This document shows, piece after piece, positions 34,231 to 42,830 of a DNA stretch of 64,000 nucleotides. Position numbers and translations under genes: made by a program. The notes below the pieces were generated by a model. It was not told the origin of the DNA and did not search any database. It saw only the letters and a list, made by a program, of their open reading frames with translations. Source of the stretch: Candidatus Gastranaerophilus phascolarcticola (lineage in GTDB: Bacteria > Cyanobacteriota > Vampirovibrionia > Gastranaerophilales > Gastranaerophilaceae); assembly GCA_001899335.1 (NCBI GenBank), contig MOYE01000002.1:27553-91552 (forward strand), given 5' to 3'. Positions within the stretch are counted from its first letter, which is position 1. Every line of letters begins with the position of its first letter.

Positions 34231-35469
34231 CTATTTATGGGAGACCATATTGTTCAGTATGTTTTTGGCAGTTGCAAGCTGGACGTCGTTTTGATTTTTT
34301 AAGTCATTTATCGTAAATTCAACTTTATAATCGGGTTCAATCCCTTTTTGATTAATGTCGCTGCCTTTTGGGGTAAGGTATTTTGCTATGGTTAAGTTTA
34401 GACCGGTTTCGTTTTGAAGCGGAATGATTTTTTGAACCATGCCTTTGCCGTAAGTTTTGGTTCCTAAGAGAACCGCTTTTTTGTAATCTTTCAGGGCACC
34501 TGAAAGAATTTCACTTGCGCTGGCTGAATTTCCGTCAACCAGAATTACAAGCGGCTTGTTGATTTTGAAATCCAGATTTTGAGCTGCAATGTCGAACTTG
34601 TACCCGTCACGACCGACGATACTTACGATATTGCCTTCCGGAATGAAAAGGTTTGCGATAAACACGGCGTTTGGTAATAGACCGCCGGTGTTGCCGCGAA
34701 GGTCTATGATTAAACCATCGGTATCTTGTGTTTTTTCAAGCGCGTCCAAAAAGTCATTCGGTGTTGTTACGCTTACGAATGTTGATATTTGGATGTAACC
34801 GATGTTTTTATCGATAGAAGTTTTAACAGTTTTTATTTTAATTTCTTTTCTGGTAATTTTTTTATTAAATTTTTCGTTGTTTCTAAGCACGGTGAGATCA
34901 ACAACGGAATTTTCTTTGCCTTTAACGAGGTTGGCGACTTCGGCGATAGGCATACCGCTGATTTCCTTGCCGTCAACAGCGTAAATTATGTCGTTAGCCT
35001 GAAGGTTAGCTGCCTGCGCAGGAGAACCGTCCATTACGTTTATAATGGTAATTTTCCCTGAAACGGACGCTATATTTACCCCTATTCCGACTATTTTTGA
35101 GGCTATAGAGGAATTTTGTTCGGAATATTCTTCTTTATCCATATATTTGGAGTAAGGGTCGTTAAGGCTCGCAAGCATTGTATCTATTGCAACTTTTGCG
35201 TCGGCTTCTGTTTTAATTTTGCCCCTGTAATGCTCTTTCCAACGATACCAAATTTGTTTGTTAAGGCTCGCATCATAGTAGTTATCTTTGATTTCGGACC
35301 AGGTGTGGTCGAAAAGTTTTTGGTAGGATACGTGATCGTGATTTTGTTCAAGTTCTTCTACTAAATGGGCGTTATTGTTTGTGTATTCAATGAAGAGAAC
35401 ATTTAATACTACTAATATAAATAATGTAATTGCGAATAACCATTTTTTCATAACAACATCATTTAACAT
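34231..35469 (-). CDS. S41 family carboxyl-terminal processing protease
   Basis: A 412-residue CtpA-like protease. An N-terminal membrane anchor (KKWLFAITLFILVVLNVLFI) leads to a PDZ domain at about 105-185 (IGVGINIASVSGKITIINVMDGSPA). The S41 core follows, with the catalytic Ser in GNSASASEILSGALKD near 300 and the Lys in GTKTYGKGMVQ near 330. It degrades or trims periplasmic proteins from their C-termini. Starts possible at ATG 35469 and ATG 35451, neither with a clear ribosome-binding site; the shorter one would begin MKKWLF. Confidence 0.92.
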   Translation of the reverse strand: MLNDVVMKKWLFAITLFILVVLNVLFIEYTNNNAHLVEELEQNHDHVSYQKLFDHTWSEIKDNYYDASLNKQIWYRWKEHYRGKIKTEADAKVAIDTMLASLNDPYSKYMDKEEYSEQNSSIASKIVGIGVNIASVSGKITIINVMDGSPAQAANLQANDIIYAVDGKEISGMPIAEVANLVKGKENSVVDLTVLRNNEKFNKKITRKEIKIKTVKTSIDKNIGYIQISTFVSVTTPNDFLDALEKTQDTDGLIIDLRGNTGGLLPNAVFIANLFIPEGNIVSIVGRDGYKFDIAAQNLDFKINKPLVILVDGNSASASEILSGALKDYKKAVLLGTKTYGKGMVQKIIPLQNETGLNLTIAKYLTPKGSDINQKGIEPDYKVEFTINDLKNQNDVQLATAKNILNNMVSHK

Positions 35470-35522
35470 CAATGGCGATTTTTAATCAATATACTTTTAG
35501 AGTAACGCCCTGAATTATTAAA

Positions 35523-36338
35523 CTATCTGTTCAAATCTAAAAAAGCGTCTTCTACTACTTTGTTTATGTCGGGATTTCCGGTGCTTTCATCTCGTGTGGA
35601 AAGCCAAACAAGGTATTCAATATTACCTGACGGACCTTTGATAGAGGAGTAGGTAAGCCCGTTAATGAAGTAGCCCAAGTTTTTTGCAAAGTCTAAGACA
35701 TTTGTAATTACTTCTTGGTGAACGGTTTTGCTTCTAACCACACCGCCTTTTTCTATTTTTTCTTTGCCCGCTTCAAACTGGGGCTTGATTAGGCAAATCA
35801 TTTCGTGAAAGTCCGGAGAGAGGAGCTTTTTAAGGTTTTCAAGAACTTTTGTGAGCGAAATGAACGAAAGGTCGCTGACCAGCAGGTCTGCAACGGGTTC
35901 GTCCTCGGAATAGATTTCTTCAAAAGGCGCGATTTTGAGGTTTGTCCGCTCAATTGTTTTTACTCGTTTGTCGGAACGAATTTTCCAGTCAAGCTGCCCA
36001 TAGCCGACATCTACCGCATAGACAAATTCGGCACCGCGTTGTAAAAGACAGTCTGTGAACCCGCCGGTTGAGGCGCCGGCATCAAAACAAATTCTTCCTT
36101 GCGGGTTTACGGGGAATGTTTTTAATGCTTTTTGGAGTTTAAACCCGCCGCGTGAAACAAACGGCATTTGTTTTACAACTATGTCGTGCTCTTTTTCAAT
36201 GTTAATCTGAAACCCGGCTTTGGTGATGTATTCATCGTTAATTTTGACGTCTCCGGCAAGAATTGCGGCAGAGGCTTTGCTTTTTGTTTCAAAAAATCCG
36301 AGGTCTACTAAGTATTTGTCTAAACGTTCTTTTTTCAC
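35523..36338 (-). CDS. tlyA: TlyA family rRNA 2'-O-methyltransferase
   Basis: A 271-residue protein. The N-terminal S4 domain (RLDKYLVDLGFFETKSKASAAILAG) is followed by an FtsJ-like methyltransferase with FDAGASTGGFTDCLLQRGA near 82-100 (SAM site), a Lys/Asp pair and IKPQFEAGKEKIEKGGVVR near 195. Relatives methylate 16S C1409 and 23S C1920 riboses. It begins with GTG directly overlapping the tatD stop (TAGTG), with GGGGG upstream, so translation is coupled to tatD. End of the rsmD-tatD-tlyA group. Confidence 0.93.
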   Translation of the reverse strand: MKKERLDKYLVDLGFFETKSKASAAILAGDVKINDEYITKAGFQINIEKEHDIVVKQMPFVSRGGFKLQKALKTFPVNPQGRICFDAGASTGGFTDCLLQRGAEFVYAVDVGYGQLDWKIRSDKRVKTIERTNLKIAPFEEIYSEDEPVADLLVSDLSFISLTKVLENLKKLLSPDFHEMICLIKPQFEAGKEKIEKGGVVRSKTVHQEVITNVLDFAKNLGYFINGLTYSSIKGPSGNIEYLVWLSTRDESTGNPDINKVVEDAFLDLNR

Positions 36339-37111
36339 TATATTTCCCCCAGATTGTAAATTTCGTGTGCATTGCGGGTGGTTTGGCTTGCAACTTCTTC
36401 AACGCTTATTGCTCGCAGGTTTGCGATTTCTTCTGCAACAAGCCGCGTGTAGGACGGCTGATTTTCTTTGCCGCGGAACGGAACCGGCGTTAAATATGGT
36501 GCGTCTGTTTCCAGAAGTAGTTTCTCTAACGGAACTTCACGGGCAACCTCTTTTGATTTTACGGCGTTTTTAAATGTTACAACACCCCCGAGTGCAATAT
36601 AAAGCCCCGCGTTCAGACATTCCCGCATAAATTCTACGCTGCCTGAAAAACAGTGCATAACGACTTTTGAACCGTGGTTATGTTCTTTTAAAATATTTAA
36701 AGTGTCAAGGTGTGCCTCGCGGTCGTGTACGCAAATCGGCAGATTTAACTCGTTTGCCAGCCGAATTTGCTTGATAAAAACTTCTTGCTGGATGTCGTTG
36801 AACGACTTATCCCAGTAATAATCCAATCCGATTTCACCTATCCCGACAATTTTTTTGTTCTCTGCAGCGAGGACGCGAATTTTATCATATAAATCATCTG
36901 TCCAGTCGCGAGCTTCTGACGGGTGAACGCCAAGAAGTCCATAAAATTCTTTATATTTCAGCGTAAACTCGTTAATTTTTTCGATGTCACGCGGATAGGC
37001 GCAAGGCAATATAATGTTGTTAACGCCGGCGTCGTGTGCGTTTTGAATAACTTCTTCGGTTGTAATCCCCTCAATCATATCAACGTGAGAGTGTGTATCT
37101 ACGATGTTCAT
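36338..37111 (-). CDS. TatD family deoxyribonuclease
   Basis: A 257-residue TIM-barrel metal-dependent hydrolase. VDTHSHVDM at the start holds the first two His. GLLGVHPSEA, GIGEIGLDYYWD (Glu ligand), PICVHDREAH, VMHCFSGS and ETDAPYLTP complete the family set. TatD acts as a 3'-5' DNA exonuclease and D-aminoacyl-tRNA deacylase in other bacteria. I chose ATG 37111 over an in-frame TTG at 37129, because the residues NIVDTHSH begin the first strand directly. Confidence 0.93.
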   Translation of the reverse strand: MNIVDTHSHVDMIEGITTEEVIQNAHDAGVNNIILPCAYPRDIEKINEFTLKYKEFYGLLGVHPSEARDWTDDLYDKIRVLAAENKKIVGIGEIGLDYYWDKSFNDIQQEVFIKQIRLANELNLPICVHDREAHLDTLNILKEHNHGSKVVMHCFSGSVEFMRECLNAGLYIALGGVVTFKNAVKSKEVAREVPLEKLLLETDAPYLTPVPFRGKENQPSYTRLVAEEIANLRAISVEEVASQTTRNAHEIYNLGEI

Positions 37112-37118
37112 AAAATTA

Positions 37119-37643
37119 TTATATCTCAAAGGTTAAAAAGGTGATGTATTTATCGGAATATTTTTTCTGTTTCAAAATTCTCCAGCCGGTAAAATCAACC
37201 TCCACAACGTGTTCCAGTATTACAATTCCGCCGAGGTGTTTCACAGCATTAAGGCTTTCCTCATATACACCTGAAAAATACGGGGGGTCAATATAAATTA
37301 CATCGTAGCGCGGTTCCAGTGTTTTAGCTATTTTCAAGCTGTCGCCGGTGAAAAGTTTAATATCACGTGCAGCGGTGAATTTTTTATAATTACTTTTCAA
37401 AATCCCAGCAACTTTATTGTTCTTTTCGCACGCCGTTAGATGTGAGAATCCCCGTGAAAGAGCCTCAAGCCCCATAATTCCGGAGCCGGCAAACATATCA
37501 AAAAAACTTTTGTCCTCAAAGTCTGTTAACGCTTGCAGCGTGTTAAAAACTGCCATACGAACTTTTGAAAGTGTCGGGCGGGTAATTTTCTCGTCCGGCG
37601 CAATGATTTTTTGTCCTTTGAATTCTCCAGCTGTTATAATCAT
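37119..37643 (-). CDS. rsmD: 16S rRNA (guanine966-N2)-methyltransferase
   Basis: A 174-residue RsmD. ITAGEFKGQKI and RPTLSKVRMAVFNTL form the N-terminal substrate part. FDMFAGSGIMGLEALSRGF near 47-65 is the SAM site. IYIDPPYFSG near 123-132 is the N2-guanine methylase motif (DPPY). It modifies helix 31 of the small subunit rRNA. First of the rsmD-tatD-tlyA run and divergent from fixC, whose promoter lies between the starts. Confidence 0.94.
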   Translation of the reverse strand: MIITAGEFKGQKIIAPDEKITRPTLSKVRMAVFNTLQALTDFEDKSFFDMFAGSGIMGLEALSRGFSHLTACEKNNKVAGILKSNYKKFTAARDIKLFTGDSLKIAKTLEPRYDVIYIDPPYFSGVYEESLNAVKHLGGIVILEHVVEVDFTGWRILKQKKYSDKYITFLTFEI

Positions 37644-37651
37644 ATTCCTAT

Positions 37652-37680
37652 TTTACAATGAATATAATTTATTGTATAAT
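37652..37680 (+). promoter_or_regulatory. Promoter of fixCX
   Basis: TTTACA (37652-37657), 17-bp spacer, TATAAT (37675-37680). It overlaps the TTG at 37680 and so excludes that start for fixC. Confidence 0.75.
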
Positions 37681-37700
37681 TGATTTTAAAAGAGGTTATT

Positions 37701-38993
37701 ATGGAAACAACAGATGTTATTGTAGTAGGCGGTGGACCGGCGGGAATTTCAGCGGCGATAACTATTGCCAGAGCTGGTTTAAGAGTAATTTTGATTGAGC
37801 GTGGAAGATTTTCAGGTGCTAAAAATGTCTTTGGCGGCGCTATTTATACCCAGCCGACAAAGGAGATTTTTCCGAATTTTGAAACCGAAGCACCGCTTGA
37901 GAGAAAAAATATTGAACACAAGTATGCGATTTTAGGCGAAGAAGATTCTACTGTTGTTTCGTATAAAAATAAAGATGCCGAGTTCTCAAGCTATACTGTA
38001 ATCCGTGCAAAATTTGACCGCTGGATGGCTGAAGAGGCTAAAAAAGCAGGTGTTATTGTCGTAGAAGAAACTGTTGTTAAAGAACTTGTAGTCGAAGATG
38101 ATTTTGTCGTTGGGGTTAAAACCGAACTTGAAGAAATTCACTCTAAGCTGGTTATTCTCGCGGACGGCGTAAACTCACTTCTCGCAAAACAAATCGGGTT
38201 GCGCGAAGACATTGAAACAAAAGATGTTGCGCTTAGTATCAAAGAAGTTATTAAACTGGATAAAGAAAAAATCAATGACCGTTTCCACGTTGACGACAAA
38301 GAGGGCTGTGTTTATCAAATTTTCGGCTCTGCAATGCTTGGAAAGCTCGGGTTGGGTTTCCTCTACACAAACGAAAATTCTATTAGTATAGGCTTGGGAA
38401 TTACTTTAAACGAGCTTGTGGAAAATAAATTAACACCTTATGAGCTATTGGAAACCGTCAAAAAACATCCGACAATTGCTCCGTTGATTAAAGGCGGCGA
38501 ACTGTTGGAATATTCAGCGCATTTGATTCCGGAGGGCGGCTACAAAAAAGTTCCGCAGCTTTACGCAAACGGGGTTATGATTGCAGGCGATGCCGGCATG
38601 CTTGTGAATAATCTTCACTGGGAAGGTACAAACCTCGCCATGATTAGCGGCAAACTCGCAGGTGAAACCGCAATCCTTGCTATTCAAAAAGAAGATTTCA
38701 GCGAAGAACTTCTAATCCGTTATCAGGAAAAACTCGAAGAATCTTTCGTGCTGAAAGACCTTAAATCCTATCGCTATTTAATGGACGTTGCGCACGACAG
38801 ACGCCAATCTTTCTTTGATTATTATTTTAGAAAAATTAATGAATTTTTTGAAATGTTTGTGTCAGTAGACAGTATTCCTAAACGTACAAAATATTGGAAT
38901 TTTATTAAAGGATTCTTTACAGGACGTAATGTTTTGGAACTGTTTAAGGACATTTGGGGCTTTATGCGACTACTTTGGGGGATGATTCGATGA
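37701..38993 (+). CDS. fixC: FixC-like electron-transfer flavoprotein-quinone oxidoreductase
   Basis: A 430-residue FAD protein. The Rossmann motif VVGGGPAGISAAITIARAG near 9-27 is followed by LVIERGxxxGAKN-type IERGRFSGAKNVFGG, ILADGVNS near 155, and the second FAD motif MIAGDAGMLVNN near 293-304 followed by WEGTN. FixC passes electrons from the FixAB flavoprotein to FixX and quinone. ATG 37701 has AAGAGG upstream. The stop overlaps fixX as ATGA. fixA and fixB are not in the window. Confidence 0.92.
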   Translation: METTDVIVVGGGPAGISAAITIARAGLRVILIERGRFSGAKNVFGGAIYTQPTKEIFPNFETEAPLERKNIEHKYAILGEEDSTVVSYKNKDAEFSSYTVIRAKFDRWMAEEAKKAGVIVVEETVVKELVVEDDFVVGVKTELEEIHSKLVILADGVNSLLAKQIGLREDIETKDVALSIKEVIKLDKEKINDRFHVDDKEGCVYQIFGSAMLGKLGLGFLYTNENSISIGLGITLNELVENKLTPYELLETVKKHPTIAPLIKGGELLEYSAHLIPEGGYKKVPQLYANGVMIAGDAGMLVNNLHWEGTNLAMISGKLAGETAILAIQKEDFSEELLIRYQEKLEESFVLKDLKSYRYLMDVAHDRRQSFFDYYFRKINEFFEMFVSVDSIPKRTKYWNFIKGFFTGRNVLELFKDIWGFMRLLWGMIR

Positions 38994-39277
38994 GCGAAAA
39001 TATTGATATAGATAAAAAACTTTCAACAGTAAAATATGTTACCGATGATAAATCGCATCTTCACCCGTGCCAGGAAGATTGCCGTATTTGCGAAAGTAAA
39101 TGCTGCACATTTGTCTGCCCTGCAAAAGTTTATGAATGGTCAGAAGAGCGTCAGGAGCTTTGTGTGAATTACGAAAACTGTCTTGAATGCGGTGCCTGCA
39201 AAATCGCCTGTGAAAAGAAGTCTTTGGGCTGGGAATACCCGAAAGGAACTAAAGGTGTTTTATTCAAACAGGGATAA
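38990..39277 (+). CDS. fixX: FixX-like ferredoxin
   Basis: A 95-residue ferredoxin-like protein. Two cysteine groups (CQEDCRICESKCC...CP near 24-41, and CLECGACKIAC near 62-72) can hold an Fe-S cluster, and WEYPKGTKGV is the FixX C-terminal signature. It accepts electrons from FixC. ATG 38990 lies in the fixC stop (ATGA), giving strict coupling; an earlier in-frame start would extend into fixC without any family similarity. Confidence 0.92.
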   Translation: MSENIDIDKKLSTVKYVTDDKSHLHPCQEDCRICESKCCTFVCPAKVYEWSEERQELCVNYENCLECGACKIACEKKSLGWEYPKGTKGVLFKQG

Positions 39278-39401
39278 AAATTTAGCCATGTGGCTAATAG
39301 ACAGTCTGTGTAATTTATAAGATAATCTTAACGTTTGGGTGTAGAAATTGTATAAAATACACTAAAACCCAACGGTATTTGGATTGTAAAGGAGAGCTTG
39401 G

Positions 39402-39654
39402 ATGATAAATAGTTTGACTCCTCGCGAGTTACAGGTAGTGCGCTTGATAGTTATAGGCTATTCGAACACACAAATTGCAGAATCGTTATGCGTAGTTTTC
39501 AACGGCGAAAGCGCATGTTCAATCAATTTTAGGAAAGTTCGGGGTAAAGAACAGAGTACAAGCGGCAGTTGTAGCCGCTTATTTATTGGGGATTCAGCCG
39601 GAAGAGATAATCGAGGCTGCCAAGACCTTTGACGCAGCTGAAGAAGATAGCTAA
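39402..39654 (+). pseudogene. Frameshifted LuxR/NarL-type HTH protein
   Basis: ATG 39402 (AGGAGAG-like ribosome-binding site upstream) begins INSLTPRELQVVRLIVIGYSNTQIAESLCV, the first half of a LuxR HTH. At about 39495-39499 the frame is lost. The continuation STAKAHVQSILGKFGVKNRV lies in the next frame, from 39499 to the stop at 39652-39654, with an acidic tail ending AAEEDS. Compared with the family spacing, two bases seem to be missing. The whole would be about 83 residues with no receiver domain. It is a recent pseudogene, a sequencing error, or a recoded gene; a terminator follows. Confidence 0.75.
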
Positions 39655-39656
39655 TT

Positions 39657-39690
39657 AAAAACTCCCTGTTAATTTCTACAGGGAGTTTCA
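39657..39690 (+). terminator. Intrinsic terminator
   Basis: AAAACTCCCTGT pairs with ACAGGGAGTTT across an 8-nt loop, just after the frameshifted HTH gene. Confidence 0.85.
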
Positions 39691-39731
39691 TTATCTATGC
39701 GAGACCGTCAGCTTTACCTCAAAATATGAGG

Positions 39732-39747
39732 GGCGGTTGACCCCGCC
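39732..39747 (-). terminator. Hairpin overlapping the pckA stop
   Basis: GGCGG/CCGCC with a 6-nt loop. The minus strand reads GGCGGGGTCAACCGCC, the same 16 bases found after tolC at 55512-55527. No U run follows here. Confidence 0.5.
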
Positions 39748-41345
39748 TATACGTTAGCAACGGCTTTAGGACCAGCGTTAACGATTTCAGCCGGCATGTT
39801 TGGATATTTGCTTGCAAAGTTATCTGCAAACATTTGAGCCAATTTGTTAGCTGATGCGTCATAAGCTGATTTATCAGCCCACATTCCGCGTGCGTCAAGC
39901 ATTTCTGCCGGAACGCCCGGGCAAGATGTAGGATAATCAACGTTGAATACATCGTGGTGTTTGAATTCGATTGAATCGAATGAGCCGTTCAATGCTGCTG
40001 TTACCATTGCACGAGTGTATGCAAGTTTCATACGTTTTGCACCCATTGATGCGCTGCCGCCTGCCCAACCGGTGTTTACTAAGTAAACTTTTGTTCCGTA
40101 TTGGTCAAGTTTGTCTCCTAACATTTTTGCGTAAACTGATGCATCCATTGGCATGAATGGTTCGCCGAACAATGTTGAGAATGTTGGTTGTGGTTCTGTA
40201 ACGCCACGTTCTGTACCAGCTAATTTTGATGTGAAACCTGTTACAAAGTGGTACATTGCTGCGTTTTTGTCCAATCTTGAGATTGGAGGAAGTACGCCGA
40301 ATGCGTCAGCTGTCAAGAATACTACAACTTTCGGGATTCCGCCTTTTGAAGGAATTTGAGCGTTGTCGATGTATTCGATTGGGTAACCTACACGAGTGTT
40401 TTCTGTTAATGAACCGTCGTTGAAATCAAATTCTCTTGTTTCTGGGTCCATAACAACGTTTTCAACCAATGAACCAAATCTGATTGCGTTGAAGATTTCA
40501 GGTTCGTGTTCTTTTGAAAGGTTGATACATTTTGCATAGCAGCCGCCTTCAAAGTTGAATACGCCGTCTGGTGACCAACCGTGTTCATCGTCACCGATTA
40601 ATTTACGGTTAGGATCTGCTGATAATGTTGTTTTACCTGTTCCTGAAAGACCAAAGAATACCGCTGTTTCACCGGTTGCAGGGTCCATGTTTGCTGAACA
40701 GTGCATTGGCAATACGTTTTTCTTAGTCATTACGTAGTTCATTGTAGCGAATACTGATTTTTTGATTTCGCCAGAGTATTGAGAACCGCAGATGATGATT
40801 TCGTGTGCTTCGTAGTCGATTGCGATGCATGCTTCTGAATTTACGCCGTCAACTTCCGGATCGCATTTGAAACCTGGTGCGCAAAGGATTGTGTAATCTG
40901 CTTCACCGTAGTTAGCCAATTCTTCTGCTGTTGGTCTGATTAAGAGTTGGTGAATGAAAAGGTTTTGGCTAGCCATTTCATTGATAACTCTGAATTTTTG
41001 TGTATATGTTTTGTCTGCGCCTGCATAACCGTCGAAGATAAATACTTCTCTGTTTTGTAAGTAAGCAGCAATTTTACCTTTGATTGAGTTGAATTTTTCT
41101 CTGCTGATAGGGCGGTTTACTTTACCCCAAGCGATGTCGTTGTGAATAGTTTCTGTATCAACGATGAATTTGTCTTTAGGTGAACGACCTGTGTATTTTC
41201 CTGTTGTTACAACAAGAGCACCTGTGTTAGATAATGTGCCTTCGCCTAAACGTAATGCAGCTTCTGTCAATTGAGCAGGAGTCAAATTGCGATAAACTGC
41301 TTTTGGTCCGATAATACCAAATTTTTCGATACCGTATGTTTCCAT
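39747..41345 (-). CDS. pckA: Phosphoenolpyruvate carboxykinase (ATP)
   Basis: A 532-residue ATP-type enzyme. TTGKYTGRSPKDKFIVD near 47-63, MHCSANMDPATGE, the kinase loop GLSGTGKTTLSADPNRKLIGDDEHGW near 235-260, and FLTADAFGVLPP near 330 are all intact. It interconverts oxaloacetate and PEP; in anaerobes it often fixes CO2 toward succinate with ATP gain. I chose ATG 41345, with AGGAGG 9 nt upstream; the frame stays open another 24 codons without a better start. The stop lies inside a hairpin. Confidence 0.97.
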   Translation of the reverse strand: METYGIEKFGIIGPKAVYRNLTPAQLTEAALRLGEGTLSNTGALVVTTGKYTGRSPKDKFIVDTETIHNDIAWGKVNRPISREKFNSIKGKIAAYLQNREVFIFDGYAGADKTYTQKFRVINEMASQNLFIHQLLIRPTAEELANYGEADYTILCAPGFKCDPEVDGVNSEACIAIDYEAHEIIICGSQYSGEIKKSVFATMNYVMTKKNVLPMHCSANMDPATGETAVFFGLSGTGKTTLSADPNRKLIGDDEHGWSPDGVFNFEGGCYAKCINLSKEHEPEIFNAIRFGSLVENVVMDPETREFDFNDGSLTENTRVGYPIEYIDNAQIPSKGGIPKVVVFLTADAFGVLPPISRLDKNAAMYHFVTGFTSKLAGTERGVTEPQPTFSTLFGEPFMPMDASVYAKMLGDKLDQYGTKVYLVNTGWAGGSASMGAKRMKLAYTRAMVTAALNGSFDSIEFKHHDVFNVDYPTSCPGVPAEMLDARGMWADKSAYDASANKLAQMFADNFASKYPNMPAEIVNAGPKAVANV

Positions 41346-41453
41346 TATGGTTTTCCTCCTTTTTAAGTAACGGTTTATATACATATTAAGCGTACTACAA
41401 ACACCCATAAAAATCAACTTTGTAAATTAATATTTTTAACGTATAATGAAACT

Positions 41454-42536
41454 ATGAAAAACCTTAATATTATCGACAATTCGGGGAAACTTTTTTATGT
41501 CGGCGGGGTGGTTCGCGATGAACTTTTGAGCCGTGAAAGTTTTGATGTGGACATTGTTTATGAGGGAAATGCTATTGAACATTGTTCATGCCTTGGTGAG
41601 GTCGTGAGGGTTAACCCGGATTTCGGAACGGTCAGGGTTAAAATCGGCGACGAAGAGGTCGATTTTGCCTCAACGCGGAGTGAAATTTATCCGCGTCCGG
41701 GACATCTTCCTGTTGTCGAAAAGATTGGATGTTCTCTGAAAGAGGATGTTTTACGCCGTGATTTTACGGTTAATTCGCTCGCTAAATCGCTTAAAACCGG
41801 GGAAATCGTTGATTATACCGGGGGCTTAGAGGACTTGAAAGCGGGTGTGCTGCGAGTTTTACACGATAAAAGTTTTATTGACGATCCGACCAGAATAATC
41901 CGTGCGCTGAAGTTTTCCGTACGGTTTGGTTTTAGGCTTGAGGAAAATACGCGAAGACTTCAGGAGGAATACCTCGCAAATATTAATTACGATGTCTGCT
42001 ATAAACGTATAAAAAAAGAGGTCATGGAAACTCTTAATCTTAATTCGCAAGAGGCGTTTGAGCGCTTTTACGATGAGGGGATTTATAAACTGGTATCGCC
42101 TGTAGAGGTTCGACGCCCGAGGGTAGACGCGGTGGCAATTGTGGAGGCTCTCGGTGTGAATATGCCGTGGCTTGTTTACGCCGGCGGGCTTGACCTGTCA
42201 CGGTTGGAACTTACAAAAGTTGAACAGCGGATTTTGAAAGATTTTATGGAAATTCGCGGCCGCTCTTTGAAAACGGATTTTGAAATTTATAAAGCGTTTT
42301 CACCTGTCGCGCTGGAAACCATTGCTCTGTATGGCGTTTGGGTTTCGAAAGAGCCTGTTGAGCGTTATCTGAAAATTAAAGATATAAAGATTTCTGTAAC
42401 CGGTGATGATTTATTGGCGCTTGGAATTAAACCGTCAAAGCAATACGTGGAAATTTTTGATGCGGTTTTGAAAGAAAAATTAAAAAATCCTCAAATGACA
42501 AAAGATGAGGAAATAAAGTTTTTACTTACCCTTTAG
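41454..42536 (+). CDS. cca: CCA tRNA nucleotidyltransferase / poly(A) polymerase family
   Basis: A 360-residue class II nucleotidyltransferase. YVGGVVRDELL near 16-26 and DVDIVYEG near 31-38 hold the catalytic carboxylates. FASTRSEIYPRPG, RDFTVNSLAKSL and DDPTRIIRALKFSVRFGF (motif D/E region) follow, then a variable helical C-terminus. It completes or repairs the 3' CCA, which the tRNA-Cys here needs. The 3' end converges on the small membrane protein gene by 15 bp. Confidence 0.93.
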   Translation: MKNLNIIDNSGKLFYVGGVVRDELLSRESFDVDIVYEGNAIEHCSCLGEVVRVNPDFGTVRVKIGDEEVDFASTRSEIYPRPGHLPVVEKIGCSLKEDVLRRDFTVNSLAKSLKTGEIVDYTGGLEDLKAGVLRVLHDKSFIDDPTRIIRALKFSVRFGFRLEENTRRLQEEYLANINYDVCYKRIKKEVMETLNLNSQEAFERFYDEGIYKLVSPVEVRRPRVDAVAIVEALGVNMPWLVYAGGLDLSRLELTKVEQRILKDFMEIRGRSLKTDFEIYKAFSPVALETIALYGVWVSKEPVERYLKIKDIKISVTGDDLLALGIKPSKQYVEIFDAVLKEKLKNPQMTKDEEIKFLLTL

Positions 42537-42830
42537 TGCGTTTTCGAGTGCTTTTTCAAGCGTTTGAATTTTAGCCTCAAGGACTTTTACTTTTGCTTGG
42601 CTTTCAGTTGAACTTATTGCGTCTTTTTCCTGTTTGCGCTCTATTGCCGAAATCTTTCCGGCTTGGCTTTTGAGATTATTTGCGACAAGGGCAATTCCCC
42701 AAACTACGCCGGTAAAACATGCTGCTGCGCCGTACAAAATGTGTGCGGTGCCGTTTTGATAGTAGTACCAGCCCCAACATGCGACAAGCGCTGCTGCTAA
42801 AATTTGTATTAATGTTAAAAATATTTTCAT
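42522..42830 (-). CDS. Small membrane protein with C-terminal coiled coil
   Basis: A 102-residue protein with two hydrophobic segments (about 5-20 and 30-50: IFLTLIQILAAALVACWG, HILYGAAACFTGVVWGIALVA). A charged heptad-like helix follows at 55-100 (IERKQEKDAISSTESQAKVKVLEAKIQTLEKALEN) that probably forms a coiled coil in the cytoplasm. No family recognised. It is downstream of rluD and immediately adjacent, in the same operon, overlapping cca tail to tail. Confidence 0.65.
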   Translation of the reverse strand: MKIFLTLIQILAAALVACWGWYYYQNGTAHILYGAAACFTGVVWGIALVANNLKSQAGKISAIERKQEKDAISSTESQAKVKVLEAKIQTLEKALENALKGK

